Assembly: GCF_002355335.1 (NCBI RefSeq)
Contig: NZ_AP014946.1
Location: 3,301,501 to 3,365,500 of the forward strand
DNA length: 64,000 bases
From: Variibacter gotjawalensis
GTDB taxonomy: Bacteria; Pseudomonadota; Alphaproteobacteria; Rhizobiales; Xanthobacteraceae
Direction: 5' to 3'
Shown here: piece after piece, positions 29,490-38,569 of the stretch
How positions within the stretch are numbered: position 1 is the first letter of the stretch
Layout: every line of letters starts with the position of its first letter
Translations under genes and position numbers: made by a program
Notes under the pieces: generated by a model
Told to the model about the DNA's origin: nothing
The model's input: the letters and a program-made list of their open reading frames with translations, nothing else
Database searches by the model: none

Positions 29490-29762
29490 ATGCCGGTGGT
29501 TCAGAACAATGGAAAGTCCCGCTTCGAGCTTGAAGTCGAAGGCCACACCGCGATCGCGGCTTACACGCTCGCCGGTGATGTGATTACCTTCACGCACACT
29601 GAGGTTCCGAAGGAACTCGGCGGCAAAGGCGTCGGATCGCAATTGGCGAAAGGCGCGCTCGATAGCGTCAGGGCGCAAAAGCTGCGCGTCATTCCGCGCT
29701 GCCCATTCATCAAGGCCTATATCGAGAAGAACGCCGAATATCAGGATTTGCTGGCGCACTAA
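29490..29762 (+). CDS. small GNAT-like acetyltransferase (YjdJ/NATD1 family)
   Basis: 90 aa, close to the family length. Core strand pair with the acetyl-CoA loop motif ELGGKGVGSQLAKGALD (the R/Q-x-x-G-x-G/A equivalent reads G-G-K-G-V-G), ending in RCPFIKAYIEKNAEYQDLL, the hallmark of the NATD1-type short GNAT proteins. Substrate unknown. Its stop interlocks with that of the acyl-CoA ligase. Confidence 0.88.
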   Translation: MPVVQNNGKSRFELEVEGHTAIAAYTLAGDVITFTHTEVPKELGGKGVGSQLAKGALDSVRAQKLRVIPRCPFIKAYIEKNAEYQDLLAH

Positions 29763-31357
29763 CCGCGAGCGCTTTCGTCGGCCAGCATCTTTCGCAACTC
29801 GTTCTTCGCGATCTTTTCCAGCGTCGCGCGGGGAAAGCTATCGACGATGCGAACTTCGCGCGGGTGCTTGAACGACGCCAGCGCCTTCGTGCAAGCCGCA
29901 AGCACCGTGTCGCCGAGTCCCGGAGCCGCTGCGTCTTTGCCGCCCGCCGGCAGAATGAAGGCGACCGGCACTTCGTCGAGCATCTCGTGCTTCCTCGCGA
30001 CAACAGCAACTTCGGCAATTCCCGGCACTGTCAGGATGACGCGCTCGATCTCGGACGCCGCGACATTCTCGCCGCCGACTTTGAGCATATCCTTTGCGCG
30101 ATCCGCAAAGATCAGGAAGCCGTCGTCGGCCAGCATCACCAAATCGCCGGTGATGAAATAGCCGTCGTCGGTGAACGACTCTCGCGTCGCTTTCTCGTTG
30201 CCGAAATACTCGGCGAAGAGCGACAGCTTCGGAACGCCGCGAATGAACAGCGAGCCGGTCTCACCCGGCCGCACGTCCTTCCCGTCGTCGTCGCGCACCG
30301 AAATTTCGTATTCGGGCGCGACGCGCCCCATCGACATCGATCGGTTCGGCAGGTGGATGTTGCCCACGATGCCGTGCGTGATCGTCTCCGTCATTCCCCA
30401 CCAGCCGAGCGAACGCACATTGAAATGCGCGTCGGTCGGCGGATCGCACACCGCGCTGCCCCACCACCGGTAGGAATGCTTCGGCACCTCATGCTGCATC
30501 AAAGCACGCACGCAGAACGGCACCATTGAAGTCCAGGTGCAGCCGTGCTTCAGCGATGTCGGCCAGAAACGCGACGCCGAGAAGCGCGGCTGCACGACAC
30601 AGGTTCCGCCGGCCCACAACGTCGCAAGCACCGAATAGCACTGTGCGTTGGTGTGGAAGAGCGGCATGGTCACGAGATGGATGTCGCTCGCCCGCAAGTC
30701 TTCGTGCAACGCACAGATCTTCCCGCCCCACAATGCGTTGGCATGCGTCCACAGCACAGCCTTCGGCCGCGAGGTCGTGCCAGACGTGAATTGAATGCTG
30801 AACGGCGCGAGCGGATCGCGCGGTCGCGCCGGCAGATCAGCGGGATCGGCATCGATCCTCCAGAACGACGCATCCGTAGACGGACGCGAGAGCGGCTCAT
30901 CGCCGTTGTCCGTGTCCGTCACGGCGATCCAGCTGACGCCTTTGCAGGCCTCAGCGACAAGCTCAGCGAACTTCGGCTGCGTAATGGCGGCAACTGCGCC
31001 GCTGTGATCGCAATAATACGAAAGCTCATCGCCACTCGATCGCGCGTTCGTCGTCACGGCGACTGCACCCGCATAAGCGCAGCCGAACCAAGCGAACACG
31101 GCTTCGGGGCAGTTATCGAGAAGAACGAGGACGCGCTCGCCGGATTTAACGCCGCGCCGATGCAGCCCAGCCGCGAACCGCGCGACTTGGTTGGCGAAGG
31201 CCGCGTAGCTCCACGTCTTCCCCTCGCCCGTGAACGGCTCCCAAATCATGAACGGCTTATCGCCGTTGAGATCGCGGCGCAGTTCGATCAACGAGCGGAT
31301 ATCCTGCCCGACGAACGTATGCGTATTGCCGATCTGCGGAATCCGCGAAGTCACCAT
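29759..31357 (-). CDS. acyl-CoA ligase (AMP-dependent synthetase family)
   Basis: 532 aa ANL-family ligase. Core motifs: FTSGTTSRPKAVLWTH (P-loop), WGMTETITHGIVG (adenine region), DGYFITGDLVML and FADRAKDMLKVGGENVAASE (hinge and A8), and the catalytic Lys near IAKNELRKM at the C-terminus. It activates a carboxylic acid as acyl-AMP, then acyl-CoA. Resemblance is to crotonobetaine/carnitine or fatty-acyl ligases (CaiC-like); the substrate is unresolved. The divergent crotonase and GST genes nearby suggest a catabolic module. Confidence 0.92.
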   Translation of the reverse strand: MVTSRIPQIGNTHTFVGQDIRSLIELRRDLNGDKPFMIWEPFTGEGKTWSYAAFANQVARFAAGLHRRGVKSGERVLVLLDNCPEAVFAWFGCAYAGAVAVTTNARSSGDELSYYCDHSGAVAAITQPKFAELVAEACKGVSWIAVTDTDNGDEPLSRPSTDASFWRIDADPADLPARPRDPLAPFSIQFTSGTTSRPKAVLWTHANALWGGKICALHEDLRASDIHLVTMPLFHTNAQCYSVLATLWAGGTCVVQPRFSASRFWPTSLKHGCTWTSMVPFCVRALMQHEVPKHSYRWWGSAVCDPPTDAHFNVRSLGWWGMTETITHGIVGNIHLPNRSMSMGRVAPEYEISVRDDDGKDVRPGETGSLFIRGVPKLSLFAEYFGNEKATRESFTDDGYFITGDLVMLADDGFLIFADRAKDMLKVGGENVAASEIERVILTVPGIAEVAVVARKHEMLDEVPVAFILPAGGKDAAAPGLGDTVLAACTKALASFKHPREVRIVDSFPRATLEKIAKNELRKMLADESARG

Positions 31358-31466
31358 CTGCCTCCCTGGCGGCCCAGTTTTCGGTCACTTGTGAGCCTTG
31401 GCGGCGAAAGCTACGCTATCGAATACGGGTGAACAACCGTTCGAAAAACAACCGGGGGAAGTGCCG

Positions 31467-31712
31467 ATGAGCGACGTTCCGACACCGCAGGTCGCAACAT
31501 GGCGCAAGGTGGTTGCGGCGATCCTCGATTTCCTCACCGTCTTCTTTGTCGGCGGCTACATCGTCGGCGCTTCGACCGGCAACTTGACGTCCAGTGGGTT
31601 CAAACTCGAAGGGATGTCCGCCCTCCTCTTGTTTATCCTGATCATTGCGTATTTCTACGTCGGCCGAAAAATCCTCGGCGGTACGCTATGGCAACGCATT
31701 CTGAGCGCATGA
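31467..31712 (+). CDS. small RDD-like membrane protein
   Basis: 81 aa with two predicted membrane spans (VVAAILDFLTVFFVGGYIVG; ALLLFILIIAYFYVG) and a short tail ILGGTLWQRILSA, resembling a minimal RDD-family protein (W-R/K...D-F start and L-W-x-R end). RBS GGGGGAA precedes the ATG. Its stop lies 12 bases before the crotonase start, with an overlapping ATGA that allows an alternative crotonase start at 31709, so the genes are coupled. Confidence 0.72.
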   Translation: MSDVPTPQVATWRKVVAAILDFLTVFFVGGYIVGASTGNLTSSGFKLEGMSALLLFILIIAYFYVGRKILGGTLWQRILSA

Positions 31713-31723
31713 AGGTTTTTAAG

Positions 31724-32533
31724 ATGAGTGACGATAAACGAGTTTCCGTAACAATCGACAATGGTGTCGCGGATGTGCGCCTCGTGCGCGCCGAGAAGAT
31801 GAATGCGCTCGACGACAAGATGTTCGAGGCCATCATCGCGGCGGGCGAGAAGCTCAAAAGCGAACGCAGCGTTCGCGCTGTGGTGCTCTCCGGTGAAGGT
31901 CGCGCCTTCTGCGCCGGCCTCGACACCAGCCGCTTCGGCCAGATGGCCGACGGTAGCGCGCGGTCCGGCGCGATCGATCGCTTGATCAAGCGCCGCAGTG
32001 GCCCGGCCAACATGCCGCAATATGCAGTGTGGGTCTGGCGCGAGCTGCCGATGCCGGTGATCGCGGCCGTCCACGGCACCGCGTTCGGCGGCGGCTTCCA
32101 GCTCATGCTGTCCGCCGACATGCGCTACATCGCTCCGGACACCAAGCTGTCCATCATGGAAGCCAAATGGGGCCTCGTCCCTGACATGTGCGGGATGCAG
32201 CTGATGCGTCACATCGTGCGCGACGACATTGCCCGCGAGCTCACCTACACGGCGCGCGTCTTCTCCGGCGAAGACGCGTTGCGCTACGGCTTCGCGACGC
32301 GGCTCGCCGCCGATCCGCACGCGCAGGCGATGGCGACCGCTCGCGAGATCGCGAACAAGAGCCCTAACGCCGTGCGCGCCGCCAAACGTCTCTTCACGGC
32401 CGCGACGGCCGCGGGCGAAGCCGAAATGCTGATGGCGGAATCGGTCGAGCAGGAAAAGCTGATCGGCAGCCCGAACCAAAAAGAGTCGATCATGGCCAAT
32501 CTTCAGAAGCGCGCGCCGAACTTCGCAGACTAG
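31724..32533 (+). CDS. enoyl-CoA hydratase/isomerase (crotonase) family
   Basis: 269 aa. Oxyanion-hole strand ALVVLSGEGRAFCAGLD-like region reads VVLSGEGRAFCAGLDTS, and the second half VIAAVHGTAFGGGFQLML supplies the other backbone amide and the glycine turn. Acts on acyl-CoA thioesters (hydration, isomerisation or related). The ATG at 31724 has AAGG upstream. Followed by a GST and an HCCA isomerase gene in the same direction. Confidence 0.92.
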   Translation: MSDDKRVSVTIDNGVADVRLVRAEKMNALDDKMFEAIIAAGEKLKSERSVRAVVLSGEGRAFCAGLDTSRFGQMADGSARSGAIDRLIKRRSGPANMPQYAVWVWRELPMPVIAAVHGTAFGGGFQLMLSADMRYIAPDTKLSIMEAKWGLVPDMCGMQLMRHIVRDDIARELTYTARVFSGEDALRYGFATRLAADPHAQAMATAREIANKSPNAVRAAKRLFTAATAAGEAEMLMAESVEQEKLIGSPNQKESIMANLQKRAPNFAD

Positions 32534-32576
32534 CGCTTTCCTGTTGGCACGTGTGAAGGCAAAGAAAGAAACCACA

Positions 32577-33272
32577 ATGATCGATCTTCACTACTGGCCG
32601 ACGCCGAATGGCTGGAAGGTCACGATCTTCCTCGAGGAGGCGGAGCTTCCCTACACGCTCAAACCGGTGAATATCGGGCGCGGCGAACAATTCGCGCCCG
32701 ACTTCCTCAAGATCAGCCCAAACAACCGCATGCCGGCAATCGTCGACCACGCGCCGGCCGATGGCGGCGCGCCGATCTCGGTGTTCGAGACCGGTGCGAT
32801 CCTGATCTACCTCGCCGACAAGGTCGGCCGCTTTCTGCCGCGTGAGACGCGCGCACGCACCCGCGTCACCGAATGGTTGATGTGGCAGATGGGCGGCCTC
32901 GGCCCGATGATGGGCCAGCACGGCCACTTCAAGCTCTACGCGAAGGACAAAATCCCCTACGCGATTCAGCGATACCGCGACGAGGTCAGCCGCCTCTTCG
33001 GCGTACTCGACAAGCAGCTCGGCCGCTCCGGTGAGTTCGTCGCGGGCGACTACTCGATCGCCGACATGGCGATCTTCCCCTGGGTGCGCATCTGGAAAGC
33101 GCAGGAAATCCCCCTCGCCGATTTCGCCAACATTCAGCGCTGGCACGACATGATGTGGGAACGCCCGGCAGTGTTGCGCGCCATGAAGGTCGGCAAGGAG
33201 CTTCGCGCCCCGCTGATGGACGAAAAAGCGCGCAGCATCCTCTTCGGGCAGACGGCGGAGAACACGCGATGA
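32577..33272 (+). CDS. glutathione S-transferase, YfcG/Nu-like
   Basis: 231 aa. N-terminal LHYWPTPNGWKVTIFLEEA has the T/P-N-G-x-K-V segment used by Nu-class GSTs (YfcG, YghU), in which the usual Ser/Tyr is absent and Asn/Thr bind glutathione; then NNRMPAIVD and VFETGAILIYLAD. Many such proteins are disulfide-bond reductases. Its stop overlaps the start of the next gene in ATGA. Confidence 0.9.
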   Translation: MIDLHYWPTPNGWKVTIFLEEAELPYTLKPVNIGRGEQFAPDFLKISPNNRMPAIVDHAPADGGAPISVFETGAILIYLADKVGRFLPRETRARTRVTEWLMWQMGGLGPMMGQHGHFKLYAKDKIPYAIQRYRDEVSRLFGVLDKQLGRSGEFVAGDYSIADMAIFPWVRIWKAQEIPLADFANIQRWHDMMWERPAVLRAMKVGKELRAPLMDEKARSILFGQTAENTR

Positions 33273-33877
33273 TCGAGTTCTACTTCGACATATCGAGCCC
33301 GTGGACTTACCTCGCCTTCCACAACATCCAGCCGCTCGCCGCCGAGCTGAACGTGCCGATCACGTGGAAGCCGATCCTCGTCGGCGGCGTGTTCAACACC
33401 GTCAACCCAAGCGTCTACGCCTCGCGCGAAAAGCCGGTCCCGGCCAAACAGCGCTATCTCCGCAAGGACCTCGCCGATTGGGCCCGCTACACGGGCCTGC
33501 CGATCCGCTTTCCGCCGAGCGTCTTCCCGGTCAACAGCGTCAAGGCGATGCGCGCCTGCATCGCGTTAGAGCCTGAAGGCAAGCTGCCAGACTTGGCCCG
33601 CGCCGCCTTCGAGACCTATTGGGGCGACGACCAGGACATCTCGCAGGACGCTGTGCTCGCCGAAGTCTGCGCGAAGGCGAAGGTCGATTGGCCCGCGCTG
33701 CATGCCCGCATCCAGGAACAACCCGTGAAGGACGCGCTCAAGCGCAACACCGACGAGCTCATCGAGCGCGGCGGGTACGGCTCCCCGACGATCTTCGTCA
33801 ACGGCACGGACATGTACTTCGGCAATGACCGCCTTCCCCTCGTCCGCGACGCCGTGCTGCGCCTACAGCGAAGCTGA
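33269..33877 (+). CDS. 2-hydroxychromene-2-carboxylate isomerase family (DsbA-like)
   Basis: 202 aa. N-terminal EFYFDISSPWTYLAF matches the S-P-x-x-Y/W active-site segment of HCCA isomerases (GST kappa-like thioredoxin fold), and GSPTIFVNGTDMYFGNDRL ends with the family cis-Pro loop. HCCA isomerases use glutathione in naphthalene-type catabolism, but many members act elsewhere. Translationally coupled to the GST gene before it. Confidence 0.9.
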   Translation: MIEFYFDISSPWTYLAFHNIQPLAAELNVPITWKPILVGGVFNTVNPSVYASREKPVPAKQRYLRKDLADWARYTGLPIRFPPSVFPVNSVKAMRACIALEPEGKLPDLARAAFETYWGDDQDISQDAVLAEVCAKAKVDWPALHARIQEQPVKDALKRNTDELIERGGYGSPTIFVNGTDMYFGNDRLPLVRDAVLRLQRS

Positions 33878-34026
33878 AACGGTTTCCGAAATGACACAGT
33901 GCGACAAAGTGTCGATCGAGGCGCCTCACACCACTGTGCGTTGATCCCGGCAACGCGTAGCCTTCAACTTGGCGGCGGCTCGCAACAAGGTCCGATCAAG
34001 GTCCGGCTCCGTCAGGGAATGCCGGA

Positions 34027-34746
34027 ATGCGCCTGCGTGTCGTCGTTGCTTCGCTCGTCGTCGCGCTCGCAGGCTGTGCGACACGCGACGCCCATTCCTC
34101 CGGCAGCGCCTACCAAGTCGACACCGCCGAAGTCTCGGAAGCCGGCCGCTGCAAGATCGAAGGGTGGACGTCCTTCGGCGGCCACGGCGATTTCTTCTCG
34201 GCCGTCAGCCCGGCGTGCTCGATGTACTTCTTGCGGCCGATTGAACTCGGCGCGCAGTTCAGCCGCTCCCGCATCGACGGCGAATGGGCGACCACCGCCC
34301 AGCCGAAACTGAAGGTCAACTTCATCCCGGGCGAGATCGGCAAGTTCGGCGTCGGTTTCACGGTCATCCCGCAGATCGACCTCATCACGGGCGAACTCAC
34401 AGCGATCGCCTTCAACGCACCCTTCACGATGCGGACGAGCGAGAATACGCGCTTCAACGTCAACGTCGGCTGGACGCACGACCGCCAGACCTCGAAGGAT
34501 TTTCTGACCTACGGCTTCGGGCTCGACATCCGCACGCCCAAGAACGATTGGATATTCACGGCCGAGGTGTACGGCCAACTGAACAGCGGCGTTCAAGGCC
34601 CGGAGGTTCAGCCGCGGTTCCAGGTCGGCATCCGCTATCGCCCGATCGACCCCTGGTCGATCGACCTCCTGTACGGCCGCAACATCACGGGTGAAGGCAA
34701 CAACTGGATCACGGTCGCGACGACCTACCGCTTCTCGGTCAAGTAG
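34027..34746 (+). CDS. outer-membrane lipoprotein, beta-barrel-like
   Basis: 239 aa. Signal sequence with a lipobox (VALAGC, Cys at residue 17), suggesting a lipidated N-terminus. The rest alternates hydrophobic and polar residues in strands with aromatic ends (VGWTHDRQTS, GFGLDIRTPK, IRYRPIDPWSIDLLYG), ending in TTYRFSVK like an outer-membrane barrel C-terminus. Function unknown. Confidence 0.78.
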   Translation: MRLRVVVASLVVALAGCATRDAHSSGSAYQVDTAEVSEAGRCKIEGWTSFGGHGDFFSAVSPACSMYFLRPIELGAQFSRSRIDGEWATTAQPKLKVNFIPGEIGKFGVGFTVIPQIDLITGELTAIAFNAPFTMRTSENTRFNVNVGWTHDRQTSKDFLTYGFGLDIRTPKNDWIFTAEVYGQLNSGVQGPEVQPRFQVGIRYRPIDPWSIDLLYGRNITGEGNNWITVATTYRFSVK

Positions 34747-34782
34747 CTTCACGTTGGCGCCGCGACCCAGTATAGCGGCGCG

Positions 34783-35424
34783 ATGACGACCGCCGACGCC
34801 TCGACCGACTGCCCGCGCTGCCACAAACCGCAAGCGCTATGCGTCTGCGACTCCATCGCGGTCGAGAAGAACCGTATCGCTCTGCTCGTGCTTCAACACC
34901 CGCAAGAGCAAGACCGCACGCTCGGCACCGCCTTCCTCGCGGCCGCCAGCCTCACCAACGCTCAGGTGCGTATCGGTCTCTCGTGGCCGAGCCTTTCGAA
35001 AGCGCTCGGCGCCGAGGCCGATCCCAAGCGCTGGGCGGTGCTCTATCTCGGCTCGTCGAAGGCCGAGACCCTCGCGCCGAACCAAGACGTCGTGTTCCTG
35101 TCGCGGAAAGGCGAAGCCGATCCCAATCAAAGTGCCGGGTCGATAGACGGTGTCATCCTTCTCGACGGCACGTGGAGCCAAGCGAAAGCATTGTGGTGGC
35201 GCAACGCCTGGCTGCTGAAATGCCGTCGCGTGATCCTCGGACCGAAGCGCCCGTCGCGTTACGGAAAACTCCGCCGCGAGCCACGACGTGACGGTCTCTC
35301 GACCATCGAGGCCGCCGGCATGTTGCTCGCGCGCCTCGAAGGCAAAACCGAGATCGAGACGACACTCAATACGAATTTCGAGAAGATGCTCGCGCGCTAC
35401 CGCGAAGTCGCGAAATCGGCCTAG
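34783..35424 (+). CDS. DTW-domain tRNA aminocarboxypropyltransferase (TapT-like)
   Basis: 213 aa. N-terminal zinc motif CPRCHKPQALCVCD, then the DTW-domain signature LLDGTWSQAKALWW (D-G/x-T-W-x-x-A). These enzymes add the 3-amino-3-carboxypropyl group to uridine in tRNA (acp3U) using S-adenosylmethionine. Its TAG stop interlocks with the MFS stop in CTAG. Confidence 0.88.
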   Translation: MTTADASTDCPRCHKPQALCVCDSIAVEKNRIALLVLQHPQEQDRTLGTAFLAAASLTNAQVRIGLSWPSLSKALGAEADPKRWAVLYLGSSKAETLAPNQDVVFLSRKGEADPNQSAGSIDGVILLDGTWSQAKALWWRNAWLLKCRRVILGPKRPSRYGKLRREPRRDGLSTIEAAGMLLARLEGKTEIETTLNTNFEKMLARYREVAKSA

Positions 35425-36701
35425 CCGGCTTTCGGCGTCCGGCCTGCAACGCTACGGACCTTGCCGGGAGCCGCCATCCATAACGCAATGCCCGACAGCG
35501 CGCTGATGCCGATCGCGATCGTGAACGCGATGAAATAGTCGTCGTACTGATCGTGCAGCAGCCCAGTGAGCCACGGGCCGCAAGCTCCTCCCGCGAGAGC
35601 CGCAACCATCAGCGTCCCGAAGATTGCGCCGAAGTGCTTTCCCTCGAAAATCTCGGCGACCACCGCACCCATGATCGACGTCACGCCATAGCCGAGGAAG
35701 CCCTGCGCAATCACCATCACGTAGAGCAGAACAAAGTTCGGATGGCTCTTCAGGAGAATCAAGCACACGTAGCAAATCACAAACCCCGCCGTGCTGATCG
35801 ACCAGACCAACTCGCGACCGATGCGATCCGACACGTGACCAAGCCAGATCTGACCCGGTATGCCGAAGAGACTGACGAAGCCGAGCGCCCAAGCCGCCGC
35901 TTCCGCGTTGAAGCCGATTTCGGTGAGATACTTCGTCTGATGAATCTGCACCGCGTACCAAGCGTACAACCCGCAGAAGAGACAGAGCGCGAGCCACCAG
36001 AACCGCGCCGTCTTCACCGCGCGCGCGAGCGTCCAGTCGATCGCAGCCCATTCCTGATCGACGACATTGGATTGCACCTTCACGCCCGCAACTGGCGCAC
36101 CGTCGCCATCCGGATAAAGGCCCATATCCTCCGGCCGCTTGCGCAGCAGGAAGTTGATCGGCGCAAGGACGACCAGAACGATCAGACCGAGAACCACGCA
36201 GGCATTACGCCAGCCGATGCTCCCGATCATGTGCTGGAACCACGGCAGCAACGTAATCGAACCGACACCAACTCCTGCGAACGCGATCCCGACCGCTAAC
36301 CCGCGCTTGCGCACGAACCAATTCGGCAGAAACAGCGACTGGCCCGAATAGCCGAGACAAACGCTGCCGCCGCCAACAAGGACTCCGATAGTTGCGTAGA
36401 GATGCCACGGCTGCGTCGTCAGCGGCGCCAGCAAAAGCCCCGCGCCCATGAGCACGACGCCGAGCTCCATCACGGCGCGCGGACCGTACCGATCCATGAT
36501 GCGACCGATAACGGGGCTTAAAATGCCGGATACGACAAAGCCAAAAGAGAAGGCTCCCGCCGTCACCCCCCGCTGCCAGTTGAATTCGTCGACGATCGGC
36601 GAAAACAGCAAAGAGAACGCGGTGCGCGCGTTCACGCCGATGCCCATCGTCACGAAGGTCACCGCGACGACGATCCAACCGTAGAAGAAGGGTAACCGCA
36701 T
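35421..36701 (-). CDS. major facilitator superfamily transporter (OxlT-like)
   Basis: 426 aa from ATG at 36701, twelve predicted spans. N-terminal RLPFFYGWIVVAVTFVTMG and the loop between helices 2 and 3 (GRIMDRYGPRAVMELGVV) contain the MFS G-x-x-x-D-R/K-x-G motif; the equivalent in the second half reads GHVSDRIGRELVW. Resembles oxalate/formate antiporter-like carriers of organic anions; substrate unknown. A start at 36737 is possible. Confidence 0.88.
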   Translation of the reverse strand: MRLPFFYGWIVVAVTFVTMGIGVNARTAFSLLFSPIVDEFNWQRGVTAGAFSFGFVVSGILSPVIGRIMDRYGPRAVMELGVVLMGAGLLLAPLTTQPWHLYATIGVLVGGGSVCLGYSGQSLFLPNWFVRKRGLAVGIAFAGVGVGSITLLPWFQHMIGSIGWRNACVVLGLIVLVVLAPINFLLRKRPEDMGLYPDGDGAPVAGVKVQSNVVDQEWAAIDWTLARAVKTARFWWLALCLFCGLYAWYAVQIHQTKYLTEIGFNAEAAAWALGFVSLFGIPGQIWLGHVSDRIGRELVWSISTAGFVICYVCLILLKSHPNFVLLYVMVIAQGFLGYGVTSIMGAVVAEIFEGKHFGAIFGTLMVAALAGGACGPWLTGLLHDQYDDYFIAFTIAIGISALSGIALWMAAPGKVRSVAGRTPKAG

Positions 36702-36926
36702 CACACCTAACCACGCCGGACAAATCCGGCGACTCAACGTAAGGTTGAAAATCTAGCGGCCCAATCGCCGAAGAACAATGCGGCGGGACGCTCTCATTCC
36801 GAATGCGCCTTATGCGCAAACTGCAATTGCGTATCGATTAACGCGATCGCCGAAACACGCCGTCAGTGAAAGAGATTTTGCGTTTGGTCAACTGTCAGAA
36901 TTTCCAGGCACGCGTCGGTCCTTCGG

Positions 36927-37775
36927 CTAATCCGGAATCCCGTTGATCGCGACCATGATCTTAAGCAACTCATCCGGCGGCGCACCGAACGCGCGTTGAA
37001 TCGCGGCCTCCGCCGCGCCGGTGCGATAAAGCCGCGCGAGCGTGCGATCGACTAGCAAACGGAACTTGTAATCGCCCGGCGCGAACGCAAGACCATATGT
37101 CTCGTAGCTGAAGTAGCGCTTTCCGAGCTGCAATCCCTCCGGCACGTCTTTGCGGAACAGTAGCGACGCCAGGATCGAACGGTCGCCGAAGTAAACGTCG
37201 ATTTTGCCGGCCGAAAGCGAACCAGCGCCCTCGCCGTGATCGTTCATCGGCACGACCGTCGCTTTGATACCAAGCTGCTCGAGCGATGATCGCAGCAATT
37301 CGGCGCTGGTCGTGTTGGTCAGCACGCCGACGCGTTTGCCGGCCAGACTCTCGAAGCTCGGATACTCGGTGCCGTTACGTGACAGCATCGCGGCGCCGTC
37401 AACAAATGTCGGGATCGAGAAGTCGACAATCTGCCGCCGCGCGATCGAGACCGACGACGCCTCGCAGAGAATATCGATGTCGCCTTTGGTGACTTGCTCG
37501 AAACGGTTCGATGCGGTGACAACGACGTATTCGATCTGAAGCTGCTCGTTGCCGACCGCACGCTTCACGGTGCTCGCCACTTCGCGGCAAAGATCGACGA
37601 TGTAGCCTGTCGGCCGGCCACCTGCGTCCTGGAAGGAATGCGGCCGCGCATCGGCCCGATAGCCGATGCGGAACACGCCCTTTTCTTTGACGCGCTCGAG
37701 TGTGTCGGCATGCACCGGCGAGGCAAAAACAAAGCCTGCCAGCAATAAACTGATAGCGGCAACCCAGCGGCGCAT
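36927..37775 (-). CDS. amino-acid-type ABC transporter substrate-binding protein (family 3)
   Basis: 282 aa from ATG at 37775. Signal peptide ending FASPVHA. The SBP_bac_3 signature near the mature N-terminus is KGVFRIGYRADARPHSFQDA, then GRPTGYIVDLCREVAS, and the second lobe motif AGKRVGVLTNTTSAELLR. Binds a polar amino acid or organic acid in the periplasm. No permease or ATPase gene is adjacent: a second orphan binding protein. ATG at 37793 is an alternative start. Confidence 0.9.
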   Translation of the reverse strand: MRRWVAAISLLLAGFVFASPVHADTLERVKEKGVFRIGYRADARPHSFQDAGGRPTGYIVDLCREVASTVKRAVGNEQLQIEYVVVTASNRFEQVTKGDIDILCEASSVSIARRQIVDFSIPTFVDGAAMLSRNGTEYPSFESLAGKRVGVLTNTTSAELLRSSLEQLGIKATVVPMNDHGEGAGSLSAGKIDVYFGDRSILASLLFRKDVPEGLQLGKRYFSYETYGLAFAPGDYKFRLLVDRTLARLYRTGAAEAAIQRAFGAPPDELLKIMVAINGIPD

Positions 37776-37831
37776 GTCGACCCAAACTCCCATTCGGACG
37801 GAAGCTGAGCACCCGCGCCTGCAACTTGCAA

Positions 37832-38482
37832 CTACTGGAGATCTTCGACTTCCTGCGGCGTGCGGCCTGGACGTGGACGATAGGTCGGCAGCGACCACCC
37901 GTATTTCAGCGCCAAACTGCGGATCACAAGACAACTCAGGAAACCGGCGCCCGCCGCAACCGGCGTCGTCGCGCCGATACGCAGCAACCCGACGAAAATG
38001 GCTGCACCGATCAGCGCGGCGGTCACATAAATCTCTTTGCGGAGGATCAGAGGGCTCTCTCCGCCCAACAAGTCACGCGCGATGCCGCCGCATGTCCCGG
38101 TGATGACACCCATCACGACCGCAACGAACGGGCTGACCCCGACTGAAAGCCCGACATTCGCGCCGATGACGCACGCCACCGACAGCCCGACCGCATCGAA
38201 CCAAAGCAGGACACGGAAGCGAGACTCCGGAATATGCGCCGTGAAGAAAACCACCACCGCCGTCGCAACGCAGATCGCGAGGTAAGCGGGATCGTCGACC
38301 CAAAACACGGGCACGCGCCCGAGCACGAGGTCGCGGAACGTCCCGCCGCCAATGCCCGTCACGGTCGCCAGGAGCGCAAAACCGAACACGTCCATCTGCT
38401 TGCGCGAGGCAACCAAGGCTCCGGTCACCGCGAAGACGCAGACCCCGAACAGATCGAGCACCGTTGCCAAACCACCGAACAT
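37832..38482 (-). CDS. TRIC-type cation channel (UPF0126)
   Basis: 216 aa with seven predicted spans and two internal UPF0126 repeats: FGVCVFAVTGALVASRK...GIGGGTFRDLVLG and DAVGLSVACVIGAN...GVITGTCGGIARDLL, each with the glycine-rich G-G-x-x-R-D motif. Prokaryotic TRIC proteins form trimeric monovalent cation channels. Divergent from corA. Confidence 0.9.
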   Translation of the reverse strand: MFGGLATVLDLFGVCVFAVTGALVASRKQMDVFGFALLATVTGIGGGTFRDLVLGRVPVFWVDDPAYLAICVATAVVVFFTAHIPESRFRVLLWFDAVGLSVACVIGANVGLSVGVSPFVAVVMGVITGTCGGIARDLLGGESPLILRKEIYVTAALIGAAIFVGLLRIGATTPVAAGAGFLSCLVIRSLALKYGWSLPTYRPRPGRTPQEVEDLQ

Positions 38483-38569
38483 CGCTTTTCCCCGCTCCGA
38501 GCTCGTGATACCTTCCTCATATTAAACCAATACCGATTGAGCCAATTTGGAATTGCAAGGGAGCTGGCG

